Origin: Geomonas agri
GTDB lineage: Bacteria; Desulfobacterota; Desulfuromonadia; Geobacterales; Geobacteraceae
Reading direction: 5' to 3'
Assembly: GCF_020179605.1 (NCBI RefSeq)
Contig: NZ_JAINZO010000002.1
Span: 1,364,001 to 1,428,000 of the forward strand
DNA: 64,000 nt
Shown here: positions 59,437 to 64,000 of the stretch, piece by piece
Layout: every line of letters starts with the position of its first letter
Numbering within the stretch: the stretch's first letter is position 1
Notes under the pieces: model-generated
The model's database searches: none
Seen by the model: only the letters and a program-made list of their open reading frames with translations
What the model was told of the DNA's origin: nothing
Program-made: the position numbers and the translations under genes

Positions 59437-60333
59437 ATGGAAAAGGGGATGGAGTCTTTAAACGAGGCCATTGCTCGATGGACCGAACAGGGAGAGTTGC
59501 ACATTACTGCGATTCCGGATCTTGCCCTTTTCAGACGACAGGAACCAACGGAGCCGATAAGCGGGTTATACGAGCCTAGCGTCTGCCTGGTGACCCAGGG
59601 GGCGAAGGTCGTGAAATTTGGTGATGAATCCCTGGTCTATGACGCCCAGCACTTCCTAATCACGGCCATTCATATGCCCACGCTGGTTCAGGTAACCGAG
59701 GCGAGCCGCGAGAAACCTTACCTGGGGCTCAGGCTGAAGCTCGACCTGCGCGAGGTTTCCCAACTGATGCTCGACTCAAACCTCCCCAAGCCGCGCACCC
59801 AGCATACCAGCCGGGGTATGGCAACCGGCGAGGTCACGCCGCAACTGGTAGACGCCTTCAGGCGGATGATTGCGCTGCTTGACGATCCGATGGATATACC
59901 CATTATGGCGCCCGTCATCCAGAGGGAGATCATCTACCGCCTCCTGACGGGGGACCAGGGAGAGCGGCTGCGCCAGATAGCGTCTACAGGCAGCCAGGGC
60001 AGTCAGATCGCCCGTGCGATCGATTGGTTGAAGGGTAATTTCAGCCACCCCCTGCGGATCGAAGATTTGGCGACCAAAGTCAACATGAGCACCTCGACAT
60101 TCCACCATCATTTTCGAACCCTGACCGCCATGAGCCCGCTGCAGTACCAGAAAATGCTGCGCCTGAACGAGGCGCGGCGCCTAATGCTGGCTGAGCGCGT
60201 CGATGCAACAACGGCAGCGTTCAACGTGGGTTATGAGAGCGCGTCGCAGTTTTGCCGGGAGTACGGCCGTTTGTTCGGTGCCCCTCCCTTGAGAGACATC
60301 AACAGACTGCGGCAGACTTCTGTCGCCGCCTAA
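59437..60333 (+). CDS. AraC-family transcriptional regulator (YqhC-like)
   Basis: A 298-residue regulator. The N-terminal AraC_N domain (about 25-170; LYEPSVCLVTQGAKVVKFG) is followed by a C-terminal double helix-turn-helix (IEDLATKVNMSTSTFHHHFR and AAFNVGYESASQFCREY). It resembles YqhC, which in E. coli senses aldehydes and activates yqhD and dkgA. The genes downstream (aldo/keto reductase, dehydrogenases) support the same role. ATG 59437 has GTGGAGG; a TTG at 59416 is less likely. A terminator follows, so it is its own unit. Confidence 0.88.
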   Translation: MEKGMESLNEAIARWTEQGELHITAIPDLALFRRQEPTEPISGLYEPSVCLVTQGAKVVKFGDESLVYDAQHFLITAIHMPTLVQVTEASREKPYLGLRLKLDLREVSQLMLDSNLPKPRTQHTSRGMATGEVTPQLVDAFRRMIALLDDPMDIPIMAPVIQREIIYRLLTGDQGERLRQIASTGSQGSQIARAIDWLKGNFSHPLRIEDLATKVNMSTSTFHHHFRTLTAMSPLQYQKMLRLNEARRLMLAERVDATTAAFNVGYESASQFCREYGRLFGAPPLRDINRLRQTSVAA

Positions 60334-60360
60334 ACTTGACAAGATCATCAGAATCGCGAG

Positions 60361-60400
60361 AAGGGGCTGGACACCCGCACGTGCCCAGCCCCTTTTTTTT
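60361..60400 (+). terminator. Rho-independent terminator after the AraC gene
   Basis: AAGGGGCTGG pairs with CCAGCCCCTT, followed by eight T. Confidence 0.92.
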
Positions 60401-60668
60401 GCTTAGGAAAGAACTTTCATCGACGCGGAGATGTTCCGGCCACCCCGTCAACCGCGGCCCCTGCCTCTCGGGCCAATGGGCAAGCCTGTACCTCGCGTAT
60501 GAGATCCGACGTCTATTCGAGCTCTACGTTGTCTCTGCCATTTATCTATTCTGTGCACAACACCCCGCCAACCTTGCTTTCGCATCACGCGCCGCCTGTA
60601 GAATCTCTTTTTTGAAGCTGCCGGACGATCAGGCAAAAATCAGACAGGATCAAACTACCTCCTTTGCT
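60401..60668. other. Intergenic region upstream of the reductase operon
   Basis: About 270 bases without a recognisable gene or RNA. Likely regulatory space for the AraC-type activator. Confidence 0.45.
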
Positions 60669-61735
<1,067 letters not shown>

Positions 61736-61753
61736 TTAAGAAAGGAGCCACTT

Positions 61754-62581
61754 ATGAAGAACGTAATCGTTGTAATCGGTGCCGGATCGATTGGCCAGGC
61801 GATAGCGCGACGGGTCAGCGTCGGCAAGCACGTCCTGCTGGCCGATCTGCGCCAGGATAATGTCGAGGCTGCTGCGAAGGTCCTCGGCGATGCCGGATAC
61901 GACGTGAGCACCGCAATCGTCGACGTATCCTCGCGTCACTCGGTTCACACCCTGGTCGAGACGGCCACCGCGATCGGGCCGGTTTCAGGTGTCATTCATG
62001 CAGCTGGTGTTTCCCCCTCTCAAGCCGCACCGTCTACCATCCTCAAGGTCGATCTGTACGGCACGGCGCTGGTGCTAGAGGAATTCGGCAACGTGATCGA
62101 GCCTGGCGGTGCAGGGGTGGTAATCGCTTCCCAATCTGGACACCGCCTCCCGGCTCTGACGCCTGAGCAGAACAAGGCGTTGGCGACAACCCCTACCGAG
62201 GAGCTGCTCGCTCTGCCGATGCTCCAACCGGACCAGGTGACTGACCCGCTCCACGCCTACCAGATCTCCAAACGTGGCAACTCGCTGCGGGTCATGGCTG
62301 AGGCCGTGCGGTGGGGCAAGCGTGGCGCACGGGTCAACACGATAAGCCCGGGCATCATTATCACTCCTCTTGCTAATGACGAACTCACCGGTCCGCGTGG
62401 CGAGGGCTACCGCAGGATGATCGAACTCTCTCCCGCCGGGCGTGCCGGAACCCCGGATGAGGTGGGGGCGGTCGGTGCGCTGCTGATGGGTCCGGATGGT
62501 ACCTTCATCACCGGCAGCGATTTCCTGATGGACGGCGGGGTCACAGCCTCTTACTGGTACGGCGACCTCGCGCCGAAGTGA
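61754..62581 (+). CDS. Short-chain dehydrogenase/reductase
   Basis: A 275-residue Rossmann oxidoreductase. The cofactor loop is the variant GAGSIGQ (9-15) instead of TGxxxGIG, and D31-R33 after the second strand suggests NAD. Catalytic YQISK and the upstream Ser (in ASQSG) are present, and the C-terminal SDFLMDGG is typical. The substrate is unknown; SDRs of this variant occur beside aldo/keto reductases. AAAGGAG precedes ATG 61754. Confidence 0.88.
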   Translation: MKNVIVVIGAGSIGQAIARRVSVGKHVLLADLRQDNVEAAAKVLGDAGYDVSTAIVDVSSRHSVHTLVETATAIGPVSGVIHAAGVSPSQAAPSTILKVDLYGTALVLEEFGNVIEPGGAGVVIASQSGHRLPALTPEQNKALATTPTEELLALPMLQPDQVTDPLHAYQISKRGNSLRVMAEAVRWGKRGARVNTISPGIIITPLANDELTGPRGEGYRRMIELSPAGRAGTPDEVGAVGALLMGPDGTFITGSDFLMDGGVTASYWYGDLAPK

Positions 62582-62656
62582 GCGCAGGGTGCGCAGCCCA
62601 TCACAAACAGGCGACTCTTCATTTCCGAATTTACGTAACCTTTTAGGAGAACGAAC

Positions 62657-63844
62657 GTGAAAAATTTCATTTTCAGCATTCCCACCACCGCTTACTTCGG
62701 CAAAGGGCAAATCGAGATCCTCGGCGAGACCATTAAGGCCCATGGGGGCTCAAAGGCGCTGTTGGCGTATGGCGGCGGGAGCATCAAGCAAAACGGCATC
62801 TACGAAGTAATCCTCGAGCAGTTTCGCAAAGCCGGTCTCGCCCATGCGGAGTTGAGCGGGATTCAGCCGAACCCGCGGATCGAAAGCGTGGAAGAAGGGA
62901 TCGAAGTCTATCGAGCAAACGGTTGCGATTTCATCCTGGCCGTGGGAGGCGGATCGACCCTGGACGCCTGCAAGGCAATTGCCGCCGGCGTGAAATACGA
63001 TGGTCCGGTGACGGATCTCTTTGTCGACGAATCAGGCATCTCGTCCAAGATCGCTGCCGTAGCTCCTCTGGCGACCATTCTGACGATGGCAGGAACCGGC
63101 TCGGAACTGGATATGGGTGGTGTCATCACCGTTGGCGACGATCACAAGAAAAAGGTCGTCCTGCACCCTCTGCTCAACCCCAAGTTCTCCATCCTCGACC
63201 CCGAGTACACCTACACCGTCCCGGAGTATCATTCCATGGCCGGCGTCGCGGACATCCTCTGTCACCTGATGGAACAATACTTTACCCCGGAGGTCGGAGC
63301 CAAGGTTCAGGACCGTATGAACGAGGGGGTCATGAAGGCGGTGCTGGAGGAGGCCCCGAAGATTCTGGCTAATCCCAACGACTATGACGCGCGTGCAAAC
63401 ATCATGTGGGCCAGTTCCATGGCCTTGGCCGGATTCCAGTTTGTGCTCGGCAAGCCGGGATTCCCCTTCCCGCTGCACGGCATGGGGCACGAGCTTTCCA
63501 GCATGTACGACATGACCCATGGCGTCACCCTGGCGCTGTTGACGCCTGCCTGGATGCGTCACACCATGAGTACCACTCCTGAGCACCTGCCGGTCTTCGC
63601 GAAATTCGCCCGTAATGTCATGGAGGTCCGTGAGGACGACGATGCCAAAGCGGCAGAAGAAGGCGTCAAAAAGCTGGAAGCTTTTTACTCGGCCATCAAG
63701 ATGCCGGCAAACCTGCGCGAGGCAGGCGTCAAGGAAGACGACCTTGAAGCGATGGCAGAGAAGGCTGTGGAAAACGGGAAACTCGGCATCCTGAGCACTA
63801 TTGGTAAGGACGAGGCACTTAATATCATGCGGATGGCATTCTGA
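62657..63844 (+). CDS. Iron-containing alcohol dehydrogenase (YqhD / butanol dehydrogenase type)
   Basis: A 395-residue group III alcohol dehydrogenase. The NADPH loop GGGS is at 97-100. The four metal ligands align with YqhD by spacing: D199, H203, H274 and H288. It should reduce short aldehydes to alcohols. The GTG 62657 start has TTAGGAGAAC. Together with the AraC gene this mirrors the E. coli yqhC-yqhD pair. Confidence 0.92.
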   Translation: MKNFIFSIPTTAYFGKGQIEILGETIKAHGGSKALLAYGGGSIKQNGIYEVILEQFRKAGLAHAELSGIQPNPRIESVEEGIEVYRANGCDFILAVGGGSTLDACKAIAAGVKYDGPVTDLFVDESGISSKIAAVAPLATILTMAGTGSELDMGGVITVGDDHKKKVVLHPLLNPKFSILDPEYTYTVPEYHSMAGVADILCHLMEQYFTPEVGAKVQDRMNEGVMKAVLEEAPKILANPNDYDARANIMWASSMALAGFQFVLGKPGFPFPLHGMGHELSSMYDMTHGVTLALLTPAWMRHTMSTTPEHLPVFAKFARNVMEVREDDDAKAAEEGVKKLEAFYSAIKMPANLREAGVKEDDLEAMAEKAVENGKLGILSTIGKDEALNIMRMAF

Positions 63845-63867
63845 ACAACAAGTCAAAGGACAGCGAA

Positions 63868-64000
63868 ATGAAAGCAATTGCAATAAACGGCAGCCCAAGA
63901 CCGGGCGGCAATACGGAAATCCTGCTCAAGAAAACCCTTGAACCTCTGAAGGCTGCCGGCTGGGATACGGAGTATCTGCGGATCGGCGGGAAACCGCTGC
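63868..64000 (+). CDS. NADPH-dependent FMN reductase-like flavoprotein (3' truncated by window)
   Basis: 44 codons are visible, beginning MKAIAINGSPRPGGNTEIL, the flavin phosphate-binding loop of the FMN-reductase/flavodoxin-like family. AAAGGACAGCG lies ahead of ATG 63868. The gene starts 23 bases after the alcohol dehydrogenase and is part of the same operon. The rest is outside the window. Confidence 0.85.
   Translation, partial: MKAIAINGSPRPGGNTEILLKKTLEPLKAAGWDTEYLRIGGKPL

Overview
The window is a 64 kb piece of a GC-rich chromosome from what looks like a Geobacter/Geomonas-type bacterium (Desulfuromonadota, Geobacterales). This is inferred from gene content and style: a chemoreceptor with a periplasmic c-type heme motif, a CoA-transferase of the succinyl-CoA:acetate type, many diguanylate-cyclase and PAS proteins, LPxC-style sigma70 promoters with 17-bp spacers, and several dispersed repeats of the kind common in these genomes. 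No species-level identification is possible from the sequence alone.

Layout. 1-3 kb: tail of an acidic protein and a PAS-GGDEF-EAL protein. 3-9.7 kb: a flavin disulfide oxidoreductase with a TVP38-type membrane protein, a pyruvate-dehydrogenase-type operon (E1 alpha, E1 beta, E2) and a rhomboid protease. 9.9-12.7 kb: uracil salvage (upp, uraA) and bacterioferritin. 12.8-20.3 kb: a PAS protein, a heme-chemoreceptor, the CoA-transferase with tandem promoters, a tandem-repeat patch, xerC, a DUF362-ferredoxin protein and a 24-codon orphan gene. 20.5-32.1 kb: cell-envelope and housekeeping genes (mltD-like, typA, bamD), a receiver-PAS-GGDEF protein, an RNA methyltransferase, a CAU tRNA, a Nif3-type protein, a zinc-ribbon protein, RNase P RNA and two small uncharacterised genes.

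32.3-50.7 kb holds a complete division/cell-wall (dcw) cluster in the classic order mraZ-rsmH-ftsL-ftsI-murE-murF-mraY-murD-ftsW-murG-murC-murB-ddl-ftsQ-ftsA-ftsZ. It is mostly translationally coupled and is preceded by a strong promoter and a four-fold 10-bp-spaced MraZ-type operator. A sensor kinase follows, converging on an SOS-mutagenesis cassette on the minus strand (lexA-imuB-dnaE2, with no imuA). Both lexA and dnaE2 carry in-frame, repeat-derived insertions, and the gap between imuB and dnaE2 holds an inverted-repeat element.

58.6-64 kb resembles an enlarged YqhC regulon: a flavodoxin, an AraC regulator, and a run of aldo/keto reductase, short-chain dehydrogenase, iron-type alcohol dehydrogenase and an FMN-reductase-like gene cut by the window end. 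It is probably an aldehyde/carbonyl stress response.

The features I find least explained are the autonomous 24-codon gene at 20190, the repeat-invaded mutagenesis cassette with a direct-repeat operator in the lexA promoter, and the heme chemoreceptor with an extra C-terminal domain and a sigma28-like promoter.
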